This document shows positions 52,386 through 59,976 of a DNA stretch of 64,000 nt, one piece after another. The stretch comes from Bacteroidota bacterium. Its GTDB lineage: Bacteria; Bacteroidota; Bacteroidia; Bacteroidales; UBA12077. The stretch spans positions 979,991-1,043,990 of the forward strand of contig JAHLLG010000002.1 in assembly GCA_020444275.1 (NCBI GenBank). The letters run 5' to 3'. A model generated the notes under the pieces. It was not told the origin of the DNA. It saw nothing but the letters and a program-made list of their open reading frames with translations, and did no database searches. Each line of letters begins with the position of its first letter. Positions within the stretch are counted from its first letter, which is position 1. A program made the position numbers and the translations under genes.

Positions 52386-52421
52386 CAAAAAAGGAGACTG
52401 TCGAACATGACAATCTCCTTT
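52386..52421 (-). terminator. intrinsic terminator of the perR-ferritin-peroxiredoxin operon
   Basis: Arms 52390-52397/52414-52421 and 52399-52402/52409-52412 pair, with one U.G in the minus-strand RNA and a 6-nt loop. A T-run follows (52392-52386). It lies 25 bases after the peroxiredoxin stop. Confidence 0.8.
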
Positions 52422-52446
52422 ACAAGTCTTATAATGATAAATTTTT

Positions 52447-53115
52447 CTATAACTTTTTATGGCACAACCACCAATCGTAACATTCTATTTCACCAGCCTT
52501 TGCCTTCGCTTTTCGCTCATTGGCTGTTTTAACATCAGTTGCTGGTGGAATAATTACTCGGTCTTTTAATATTTCATTATTAGGCCAACCAGCTGGCATA
52601 GCCACCTTGTTCTTATCAGAAACCTGCATTGCTTCAACAACACGTAATATTTCATCCATATTTCTTCCTAACTCTTGCGGATAGTAAAGAATTATTCTGA
52701 ACTTTGCATTTGCGTCAACAATAAATACAGCACGAACCGTATTCGTACCTTTTCCGGGATGAATAATACCTAAAGTTTCTGCAACTTTACCGGTATCAGC
52801 GATAATAGGGAATTCAATTTTTACATTCATATTATCGTTAATCCATTCTTCCCATTTAATATGAGAGAATACCTGATCGACACTTAAACCAATAAGTTCA
52901 CAATTTAATGCCTTGAACTTATCGTAGCGCTGTTGAAATGCAATAAACTCTGTTGTACAAACAGGAGTAAAATCTGCCGGGTGACTAAACAAAATAAACC
53001 ACTTACCCTTAAAATGCGAAGGTAGGTTAAGTTTACCATGTGTAGTTTGAACTTCCATCTCAGGAAACTGATCTCCTAATAAAGGCATTCCCTTTTTTTC
53101 AGTTAAATTTTCCAT
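52447..53115 (-). CDS. Prx6-type peroxiredoxin with C-terminal Cys pair
   Basis: A 222-residue peroxidase of the Prx6/1-Cys class. The peroxidatic Cys is C53 in [14 protein letters not shown]. The Prx6-specific long C-terminal arm (~150-222) contains [20 protein letters not shown]. Near the end it has C212 and C218 ([11 protein letters not shown]), the same C-x5-C spacing as the extra Cys pair of archaeal Prx6-type enzymes such as Aeropyrum thioredoxin peroxidase. Disulfide recycling is therefore possible. It reduces H2O2 and organic peroxides. It is the last gene of the regulator-ferritin-peroxiredoxin operon. Confidence 0.93.
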   Translation of the reverse strand: MENLTEKKGMPLLGDQFPEMEVQTTHGKLNLPSHFKGKWFILFSHPADFTPVCTTEFIAFQQRYDKFKALNCELIGLSVDQVFSHIKWEEWINDNMNVKIEFPIIADTGKVAETLGIIHPGKGTNTVRAVFIVDANAKFRIILYYPQELGRNMDEILRVVEAMQVSDKNKVAMPAGWPNNEILKDRVIIPPATDVKTANERKAKAKAGEIECYDWWLCHKKL

Positions 53116-53147
53116 GCTAGTTGATTTTAATGATTGATTAATTATTA

Positions 53148-53651
53148 CTATTCAGCGGTTGTTCCGCTAGAGATATTCTTACTTCGTTCAATAGACTGCA
53201 ATGCGAGATAGTTATCGCCAAATTTTTTCATGTTATTCATTTCATCATCGTACTGATCAAAATGGCGCTCTTCATCATCAACTAATGATTCGAAAAGCTT
53301 TTTTGAAGCAGAATCGTTGTTTTTAGAACATTCGTTAGCCCATTTGTTATAATCATTTGCGCTACTTTCTTCCATTTGTGTTGCCAAATCGAGCATTTCT
53401 TTTACATCATGAGTTTTCTTAACTTCGTCAGAAGCTACCATTTCTACTTCACCACCTAAGAAAAGTGCTCTTTCTGCAAGCATTTCAATATGCATCATCT
53501 CTTCAATTGCCGTTTTTCTGAATAATCCTGCTAATAGATCATATCCCTGATCGTCGCAGTGAAAATGAAAATACATGTACTGATGAACAGCTGTTAGCTC
53601 GTCTGCAATTGCTTTGTTTAATAATTCAATACTTTTTTCTTTCATGTTCAT
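53148..53651 (-). CDS. ferritin-like / bacterioferritin-type diiron protein
   Basis: A 167-residue four-helix-bundle protein. Diiron ligands sit in [20 protein letters not shown] (Glu), [20 protein letters not shown] (E-x-x-H) and [20 protein letters not shown] (Glu), with [17 protein letters not shown] (E-x-x-H) last. This fits the bacterioferritin/Dps-related ferritin group; no haem-binding Met is certain. It sequesters iron and limits Fenton chemistry. It lies between a Fur/PerR-family regulator (7-base gap) and a peroxiredoxin (32-base gap). Confidence 0.9.
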   Translation of the reverse strand: MNMKEKSIELLNKAIADELTAVHQYMYFHFHCDDQGYDLLAGLFRKTAIEEMMHIEMLAERALFLGGEVEMVASDEVKKTHDVKEMLDLATQMEESSANDYNKWANECSKNNDSASKKLFESLVDDEERHFDQYDDEMNNMKKFGDNYLALQSIERSKNISSGTTAE

Positions 53652-53658
53652 TTAGGTT

Positions 53659-54078
53659 TTATTTGTTAATAAATTTTCCGGTAATTTGTAATTTATAGTC
53701 TTCTATTTTAAAGTTTCTGATGTTCTTATTTTTAAAATACTCTTTGAGCATTTCATCTAACTCACTGTCGTAGTAATCGTCAATTTTTCCTGATTCAGCA
53801 CAGTATAAGTGATGATGTTTATCCATTACCACTTCGTAACGCATGGTATCTTTATCTGTTTTTACCCTTTCAATAATTCTCTGTTCAACAAAAGTTTCCA
53901 GCGTTTTATATATTGTTCCTACAGCAATATTTGGATTTTCCTTTCTTACTTCAGTTATAATATGATCAGCAGTAGGATGATCTTTTAAATTCATAAGTGC
54001 ATCCCAAACAATTACTCTTTGTGGAGTAATTTTCAACCCTTTTTCAATTAAGATATCTCTTATATTATTTTCATCCAT
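53659..54078 (-). CDS. Fur/PerR family transcriptional regulator lacking structural-zinc cysteines
   Basis: A 139-residue Fur-superfamily repressor. The winged helix is LKITPQRVIVWDALMNLKDH plus VGTIYKTLETFVEQRIIERV. The regulatory metal site is partly kept: HPTADHI, MDKHHHLYC (H91/H93 equivalents) and GKIDDYY (D104 equivalent). Aligned without gaps to B. subtilis PerR RFDFVTSDHYH, it has Glu (RYEVVMDKHHH) at the Asp85 position that gives PerR its peroxide sensitivity. Both structural CxxC pairs are absent (CAES replaces CENC, and there is no C-terminal pair). It heads an operon with ferritin-like and peroxiredoxin genes, which argues for peroxide or iron control. Confidence 0.9.
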   Translation of the reverse strand: MDENNIRDILIEKGLKITPQRVIVWDALMNLKDHPTADHIITEVRKENPNIAVGTIYKTLETFVEQRIIERVKTDKDTMRYEVVMDKHHHLYCAESGKIDDYYDSELDEMLKEYFKNKNIRNFKIEDYKLQITGKFINK

Positions 54079-54096
54079 AACGATGTAATACTAAAT

Positions 54097-54109
54097 AAGA
54101 ATAATTCTT
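54097..54109. promoter_or_regulatory. candidate Fur/PerR-type operator palindrome
   Basis: A perfect 6-1-6 palindrome AAGAATAATTCTT lies 18 bases upstream of the regulator start codon. It has the length and symmetry of a PerR/Fur box (7-1-7 type), suggesting autoregulation. The region up to 54280 is AT-rich and otherwise shows no clear element. Confidence 0.45.
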
Positions 54110-54280
54110 TGTTAAGAACAGCTAAGTTACAAAATTGTTTACCAAAGAACAAAGATTTTGTGTAAAACTTTTATCTATTCAATCTTGAACAAGATTAATC
54201 ATTCACTATTGATAATTAAGCATTATTGCTTCCCTTTTTAAAATTTAATGCTTAAAATTGTTTAACAAATAATCAGTAAG

Positions 54281-54982
54281 ATGAAAAAGTTCAATAATTT
54301 AATTTTAGGTATAGTACTAACTGCAATAATTTATTTTTCCGGAGTAATTTTATCCAGAATTGTTTCAGTACCAATGGATTTAGTTCCTAATTCGTTTGTT
54401 ATTCATAGCACCATGCTACTTTTATCGATTGTTGCGATTATGCTCTTAAAACAAAAATCGTTTTTTACTTTTCACCTTAAGAAAGTACGTTTCAAACATT
54501 ATATATATGGAATTTTGATAGGTTTTTCCGGATTTATTATTGCCAATATACTTGCAACTGCAATACTATCATTGTTAGGCAAAGGAATTGATCCTGGGGG
54601 TAATGGACAAGCAGGAGTTTCAGAAATGAATTCAGTTCAAATCTTCATATTCATTTTTATTTATGCCAGTATTAGCGAAGAATTCCTTTTTAGAGGATTT
54701 ACACAAAACTTTTTAAACCCATTAAAACATATTCGACTTACAATAAGTAAATCGGTTCATATTAGTTTACCGGTTATTATTTCAGGTATTTTATTTGGAT
54801 TAGCACACCTAATTCTATTGAATACAGAAACTAGTGGCCCTGTTATTTTCAGAATTGTTTTAATGACATCTATTGTTGGTGCCATAGCAGGCTATTTCCA
54901 GGAAAAACATCAAAATATACTACCTGCAATTGTTATTCATATGACTGCGAATTTACCTGCATTAATCATAAGCTTTTTCTAA
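54281..54982 (+). CDS. CPBP family intramembrane metalloprotease
   Basis: A 233-residue protein with about seven membrane helices and the three CPBP/Abi motifs: SEEFLFRGF (EExxxR), ILFGLAHLI (FxxxH) and IVIHMTANL (HxxxN). The family includes type II CAAX-prenyl endopeptidases and bacteriocin-immunity proteins. The substrate here is unknown. It starts ~200 bases upstream-divergent from the PerR-like operon and ends base-to-base with the convergent SDR gene. Confidence 0.9.
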   Translation: MKKFNNLILGIVLTAIIYFSGVILSRIVSVPMDLVPNSFVIHSTMLLLSIVAIMLLKQKSFFTFHLKKVRFKHYIYGILIGFSGFIIANILATAILSLLGKGIDPGGNGQAGVSEMNSVQIFIFIFIYASISEEFLFRGFTQNFLNPLKHIRLTISKSVHISLPVIISGILFGLAHLILLNTETSGPVIFRIVLMTSIVGAIAGYFQEKHQNILPAIVIHMTANLPALIISFF

Positions 54983-55684
54983 TTACCATTCAAGATTTTT
55001 TGAATTCATAATATCATAGAACTTGTCTGTTGGTAATTTATCTGCAGAACGTATCCAATTATACATGTTTAATGCCGCCTCTTCTGGTTCCGTGTCTGCA
55101 TCTGGTGGTGCAACATCGGTTTTTAAATTTCCGGGATGAACAGCAAATACTTTTATATTGGTTTCTTTCAACTCCTGATTTAAGCAAGCAGTAAGCATAT
55201 TTTGTGCACATTTTGCCACCTGATATGGAATTAAGATCCGGTATTCGCCAGCAATAATTTTTTGAATAGATCCTTTTCGCGAACTAATATTTACAATTAA
55301 CGGACTATCCGACTGCTTTAAAAATGATAAAGCAGATTTTATTACTCGGAATGTTCCACTAACATGCACTTTAAAATGAGTTTCCAAATCGGATGGATTC
55401 ACATTCTCTAAACCAAAGCATTTTTCAGCATTTCCGGCATTATTAATTAATAGATCCAGACTAGCACCATTCTCATAAATCGTTTGTGTTATAATATTTC
55501 CGCAGTTATCATCTGTAATATCACACTCAATTGGGATGCATCGTTCCGGAAATTTTTCCGTTAATTCTGAAAATGATTTTGTATTTCTGGCCAAAGCAAA
55601 AGCATTCCACCCTTTTTCCAGAAACACCTTGAGCAGTTCATATCCTAATCCTTTACTTGTTCCGGTTATTAAAACGCTATTCAT
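54983..55684 (-). CDS. short-chain dehydrogenase/reductase (SDR)
   Basis: A Rossmann-fold oxidoreductase of ~233 residues. The cofactor loop is SVLITGTSKGLGYELLKVF (TGxxxGxG), followed by INNAGNA (NNAG) and catalytic Ser in IVNISSRKGS with YQVAK (YxxxK). The start at 55684 places the cofactor motif at the N-terminus, as is normal, and leaves 16 bases after the GH31 stop. A longer reading to 55732 would overlap GH31 and add 16 non-conserved residues. The substrate is unknown. It is likely co-transcribed with the GH31 gene. Confidence 0.9.
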   Translation of the reverse strand: MNSVLITGTSKGLGYELLKVFLEKGWNAFALARNTKSFSELTEKFPERCIPIECDITDDNCGNIITQTIYENGASLDLLINNAGNAEKCFGLENVNPSDLETHFKVHVSGTFRVIKSALSFLKQSDSPLIVNISSRKGSIQKIIAGEYRILIPYQVAKCAQNMLTACLNQELKETNIKVFAVHPGNLKTDVAPPDADTEPEEAALNMYNWIRSADKLPTDKFYDIMNSKNLEW

Positions 55685-55700
55685 TAAATCAAAACATTTT

Positions 55701-58085
55701 TTAATTAACCTCAAGGCTAATTGATTGATCACTATTCCAAAAGAATGGTATTTTCAATATTTTAGTTTTATTATCCCAACTGCTAGATGCCTTTTTACCA
55801 TTCACCTTAACTATTTGTGGTTCGGCACCAAAATTATGAATAATTAACTCAACATTTCTGTCGATGGTTTTATATTTTGTACCTACTTCCTTATTAAATT
55901 CAAACAGAATAGATTCATTTTTAGGTTTCGCATTAAAAAATAGTATTTCATACTTTCCCTTTTTATATGCTTGTGGTGTTATTCCGTCATCATCATATAA
56001 CTTTCCAGAACTACTTTCAGTTGTTGGGTAATAATGAATTTTAAGATCGCGTGTTGAATAATCTTTGGTAGATTGAACCGGCTCAATCATAGGAATAAAT
56101 GATCCTGCTTTAACAAAAACCGGAATATGATCTTCTTGAAGGTTTACAGTGTAGCTTTTTCCACCCTGGTATGTTTTGTTATTGAAGAAATCATACCACA
56201 TATATTTTTTAGGAAAATAAATTGTTTTTTGTTTTATTCCCGGTTCTTTAATTGGAGAAACTAAAAAGTTATCACCCCAAAAATAGGTGTCCGATTCCAG
56301 GTATAAACTATCATTTTCCGGTTCCATAAAAAACAGAGGACGCATCAAAGGTGTTCCGGTTTGACTATTATCAAATGCCAGCGTATAATTATATGGAAGC
56401 AAGCTATAGCGCAATTTTATTGCTTCTCTCGCCAATGCCTTTGTATTATCATCGTGAAATACAGGTTCGGATGCAATATGTTCCTGTGCATGTGGGCGAT
56501 AAATTGGTTGAAATACGCCATACTGCAACCACCTTGTGTATAACTCAGGATCGAATACCTCTCCACCGGCAAATCCGCCTAAATCGGAATGCATATAAGC
56601 AATTCCCTGTAAACCCATTTGCAACGAAATCTCTGTTTGTGGTTTTAATCCTCCCCAACTTCTGCTAACATCGCCTGTCCATGGAATAATTCCATAGTGC
56701 TGCGATCCGGAATAACCTGCACGCATTAAAATAAAGGGCCGTTGCTCCGGAAAATCTTTTTGATATCCTTCATAAATTAGTCGTGTCCAGTCATGTCCAT
56801 AGATATTATGCACTTCATTGGCACTTCCAATGGCATGCTCTGCTTCGGAAGGATGTACTTCGGGTTCGCCTAAATCACCCCACCAACCACCAATTCCCAT
56901 GTTGGTGTACTTTTTGTAAATATTCCAGAACCATTCTCTTGTTTCAGGTTTGTAGATATCCAGCAATCCGGTATTTCCGAAATAAAAATCGTAAGTAAAA
57001 GGATTTCCGGCAGAATCTGTGGCGAGTAAATCTTTTTCAACCACTTCGTTCCAACGCTTCGATGTTGTTAAAATAAAGGGTTCTGTAACCAGTATGGTTT
57101 TTACTCCTTTTTCCTTAAAATCATTTATCATTTTTTGTGGTGTAGGAAATGAGTCTTTAAAAAATGCCAGATTACCCATATGGTCTTTTATATCCCTACC
57201 AAACCAGTAGATATCAATAATTACAGCATCTAACGGTATCGAATCTTCAAAAAACTTATTGACCGTTTCGCGAGTTTCTTTTTCGGAATGATATCCAAAA
57301 CGACTGGAAAAATTCCCAAAGGCCCAACGCGGAGGCAGAGGTTGTTTTCCTGTTAAATCGGTATACTGATCAATTAAATCTTCCCATGAATCTCCAACAA
57401 CTACCTGATAAGTTTTTCTTCCACTAATGGTTTCGTACTTAAGGGTATTGTCTCCCTTACTATCCAGGTCGAGATATCCGATGGGTGCATTGTCAAAATG
57501 AATCGTATACATTTTTGAAGATACGACTAAAGGCATAGTGAAATTCATTAATTCGGAATGCGCTTCATACCCATAATGAGCCCTGTTATATAGTTGCAAT
57601 CGATTTCCTCTACGATTCATTCCTAACACTCTTGCACCGCCACCAAACAGCTTTTCAGTCGAATCTAAATCAAAACTTATGGCTTCGTATCCCTCGGTTT
57701 TTGCATATCCTTCTTTTTCAGAAATGATTTTTTGTCCATTAAAGAAGTAACTTACACCTAACGGGTTTTTGGTGATTTTTACAGATATTCCGGGTGTACT
57801 ATACAATATCTGATTTTCATTCTGTACGACTTCTGTTTTTATATTTGACGGACTTAGTACAACAGCATGTGATTTCGAAGTGTAATTTTCGCCTTCAGGA
57901 ATAAATGAAGTCTCCATTATTTTGTCACTATAAGGCATAAAACGATAGTAACCATCACTGGTTATTACTTCAAAGCGGTCTTTATATTCCTTAATATCAA
58001 CAAAAGTTCTGCTTTGATGTTGTGTAAATCCGGAATAGGAAAATACGCATAATAGAATTACTAAACTTAAAATACGATTTTTCAT
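55701..58085 (-). CDS. glycoside hydrolase family 31 (alpha-glucosidase-like), exported
   Basis: A 794-residue GH31 enzyme with a signal peptide (~1-21, ending SYSGFTQ). The N-terminal galactose-mutarotase-like beta domain (~25-245) is followed by the (beta/alpha)8 barrel. The catalytic nucleophile is D404 in GIGGWWGDLGEPEVHP. The acid/base region is IPWTGDVSRSWGGLKPQ, with SDLGGFAGG beyond. A C-terminal beta-sandwich carries YPTTESSSGKLYDDDGITPQ and other family pieces. Likely activity is exo-alpha-glucosidase or a related retaining alpha-glycosidase in the periplasm. A LacI-type palindrome lies ~140 bases upstream. Confidence 0.93.
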   Translation of the reverse strand: MKNRILSLVILLCVFSYSGFTQHQSRTFVDIKEYKDRFEVITSDGYYRFMPYSDKIMETSFIPEGENYTSKSHAVVLSPSNIKTEVVQNENQILYSTPGISVKITKNPLGVSYFFNGQKIISEKEGYAKTEGYEAISFDLDSTEKLFGGGARVLGMNRRGNRLQLYNRAHYGYEAHSELMNFTMPLVVSSKMYTIHFDNAPIGYLDLDSKGDNTLKYETISGRKTYQVVVGDSWEDLIDQYTDLTGKQPLPPRWAFGNFSSRFGYHSEKETRETVNKFFEDSIPLDAVIIDIYWFGRDIKDHMGNLAFFKDSFPTPQKMINDFKEKGVKTILVTEPFILTTSKRWNEVVEKDLLATDSAGNPFTYDFYFGNTGLLDIYKPETREWFWNIYKKYTNMGIGGWWGDLGEPEVHPSEAEHAIGSANEVHNIYGHDWTRLIYEGYQKDFPEQRPFILMRAGYSGSQHYGIIPWTGDVSRSWGGLKPQTEISLQMGLQGIAYMHSDLGGFAGGEVFDPELYTRWLQYGVFQPIYRPHAQEHIASEPVFHDDNTKALAREAIKLRYSLLPYNYTLAFDNSQTGTPLMRPLFFMEPENDSLYLESDTYFWGDNFLVSPIKEPGIKQKTIYFPKKYMWYDFFNNKTYQGGKSYTVNLQEDHIPVFVKAGSFIPMIEPVQSTKDYSTRDLKIHYYPTTESSSGKLYDDDGITPQAYKKGKYEILFFNAKPKNESILFEFNKEVGTKYKTIDRNVELIIHNFGAEPQIVKVNGKKASSSWDNKTKILKIPFFWNSDQSISLEVN

Positions 58086-58177
58086 CTTTTAAAATTTATG
58101 ATATAACATCCAGAAATTTATAATTAGTACAAAGGATGAAGATACTAAATTCTACACTAAATATGACCTAAAAGATA

Positions 58178-58203
58178 ACCCTAACTTGCGAAGAAGTCAG
58201 GGT
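58178..58203 (-). terminator. possible terminator or leader hairpin upstream of GH31
   Basis: Arms 58178-58182/58199-58203 and 58184-58186/58195-58197 form a 9-pair stem (one U.G in the minus-strand RNA) with an 8-nt loop. A short T-rich stretch follows. It could end the T9SS-protein transcript or act in the GH31 leader. Confidence 0.45.
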
Positions 58204-58223
58204 AAAATCGTTGTACATATGAA

Positions 58224-58237
58224 TACAAACGTTTGCA
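58224..58237. promoter_or_regulatory. candidate LacI-family operator
   Basis: TACAAACGTTTGCA contains the perfect 10-bp palindrome CAAACGTTTG (58226-58235). It matches the LacI/CcpA-type consensus TGNAANCGNTTNCA at all but one fixed position. It lies ~140 bases upstream of the GH31 start. A further inverted repeat (58234-58240 with 58252-58258) overlaps it. Confidence 0.42.
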
Positions 58238-58282
58238 ATTACGTTTTATATAATTGCATTTTAAGATTAATTTTATATAAGA

Positions 58283-59965
58283 TTAGATTTTCGTTTTTAA
58301 GAATCTATTAATATGAACTTCCTTATTTGAATATACCTTAACAATATATATTCCATTTGGTAAAGATGATATATCTATTCTACTATCACCATTAATTCTT
58401 TCAGTTAATACAATATTACCCCTCATATCAATAATTACAATATCACCATCCGAATACTTGTCATCAATATCTAACATGAAATAATCTTGTGCAGGATTCG
58501 GAAATAAATTTATGTTTTTATGTTCAGTATTATAAATATTCGTTGAGCTATTTGTACTATTTGTATCTATAGCTGCCAAAAAAAAGTGATTCGAATTATT
58601 GTAAACCACAGGCATACTTGTGTCAAATAAAGTTGAGGGAGGATAAAAGTTTCCCGTTAAGTAAACACATTCATTTCCAATATAAATATCCTCAACATTT
58701 GTATTTTCACCTTGCAAATTTTCAACATTAACTATAATGTGCTCTACATCAACAAAGTCACCCTCTGTGGTATAGTTTGCAAAAAAACCTGTACGAATAT
58801 TTGAATCAAAGTTAATTGCTGTATCTTCTTTATTTGTGCTACTAAAAAAGCAGAAAGCTCCATCGTAACTTCCTCCAATATAAACATTTTGCTCATCAAC
58901 AGCTACTGTTCTTCCCTGCTCTAATAACGAATTCATAGCATTGCTCCCAAATTTATTGGCCCAAACTGCATTACCTTCAGAGCTTATCTTTGTTAAAAAC
59001 AGATCAACTCCATATGTGGTTATGTTGTTATCATTAAAAGAGATACTATCGGCAAAATTTCCAATCATAAAAATCTCTCCATTATCTGTTACATCTATTC
59101 CATTTCCATAATCATCGTTATAACCACCATACTGTTTAGCCCAAATAAATTCACCATTTTCATTAAGTTTAGTTAAGATAATATCCTTATGACTAAAAAA
59201 CGAAGGTTCATATTCCGGATTCGATTTTATTTTTAAGTAATCATTACCCACTCGTAAACTATCTTCTATATCATACAACTCAAAACCTCCAATTACATAT
59301 GAATTTCCATTAATGTCCGTATTAATATCATGAAATAATGCATAACCACCATAGCCTGATATAACCTTTGTTGTATTGAACCATTTGAAGTCTCCGTTAG
59401 AATCATATTTCATTAAAAATCCATTTGTTCTATCCTTTGAGATATCATAAATAACAGTATCTTCAATTACTAAAGAGTCTTTATATGCATTATAATTTCC
59501 TGCAATTATTAAATTATCATCTGTATCAGTAGTGATTGCTGTTACTTTATCTATGTTTTTTATTTCTTTATTCCATAATTCATTACCATCAGCATCATAT
59601 TTCAAAACAAAGTTTTTCAAATCCCATGTAGTATACATTGTATAAATTTCTCCATTACTATTCAAAGCAACAGCTGAAGGCTCTTCCCCTTCATTTTCTT
59701 TAATCCAGTTCAAATCTCCTGAAGTATTAAAACTCGCCACGAAAGAAATGTTACCAGTTGCAACATTCGTATCATCGATTTTAACGCTATTGCCAGCAAT
59801 ATAACCAGCTACGTAGACATACTCATCGTTAGAAATTACTGAATAGCCAATATCATCTTGAGAATAGACATTATCACCTGCTCCTGTAGAAATCCAATCT
59901 ACTGTTTGAGCCGAAATAATGAATGTGTTCATTAGAATCAATAATAATAAAAAGCTTTTTCTCAT
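58283..59965 (-). CDS. T9SS-secreted SBBP/beta-propeller-repeat protein
   Basis: A 560-residue exported protein: signal peptide (~1-19, ending NTFIISAQT), then several repeats of the type FLTKISSEGNAVWANKFGSN and KYDADGNELWNKEIKN. These are beta-propeller/SBBP blades that read like tracked-event motifs, spread over ~20-470. A type IX secretion C-terminal sorting domain follows (~485-560: NINLFPNPAQDYFMLDID, IVIIDMRGNIV, ISSLPNGIYIVKV). It is therefore predicted to be secreted or anchored on the cell surface. It follows the NagZ/beta-lactamase fusion gene by 11 bases. Function unknown; adhesion or substrate binding is a guess. Confidence 0.88.
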   Translation of the reverse strand: MRKSFLLLLILMNTFIISAQTVDWISTGAGDNVYSQDDIGYSVISNDEYVYVAGYIAGNSVKIDDTNVATGNISFVASFNTSGDLNWIKENEGEEPSAVALNSNGEIYTMYTTWDLKNFVLKYDADGNELWNKEIKNIDKVTAITTDTDDNLIIAGNYNAYKDSLVIEDTVIYDISKDRTNGFLMKYDSNGDFKWFNTTKVISGYGGYALFHDINTDINGNSYVIGGFELYDIEDSLRVGNDYLKIKSNPEYEPSFFSHKDIILTKLNENGEFIWAKQYGGYNDDYGNGIDVTDNGEIFMIGNFADSISFNDNNITTYGVDLFLTKISSEGNAVWANKFGSNAMNSLLEQGRTVAVDEQNVYIGGSYDGAFCFFSSTNKEDTAINFDSNIRTGFFANYTTEGDFVDVEHIIVNVENLQGENTNVEDIYIGNECVYLTGNFYPPSTLFDTSMPVVYNNSNHFFLAAIDTNSTNSSTNIYNTEHKNINLFPNPAQDYFMLDIDDKYSDGDIVIIDMRGNIVLTERINGDSRIDISSLPNGIYIVKVYSNKEVHINRFLKTKI

Positions 59966-59976
59966 AATCTATTATT

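Noticed and set aside
54983..55732. Longer SDR start at 55732
   Set aside because: It would overlap the end of the GH31 gene and add 16 residues before the cofactor-binding motif, which normally begins within the first ten residues.
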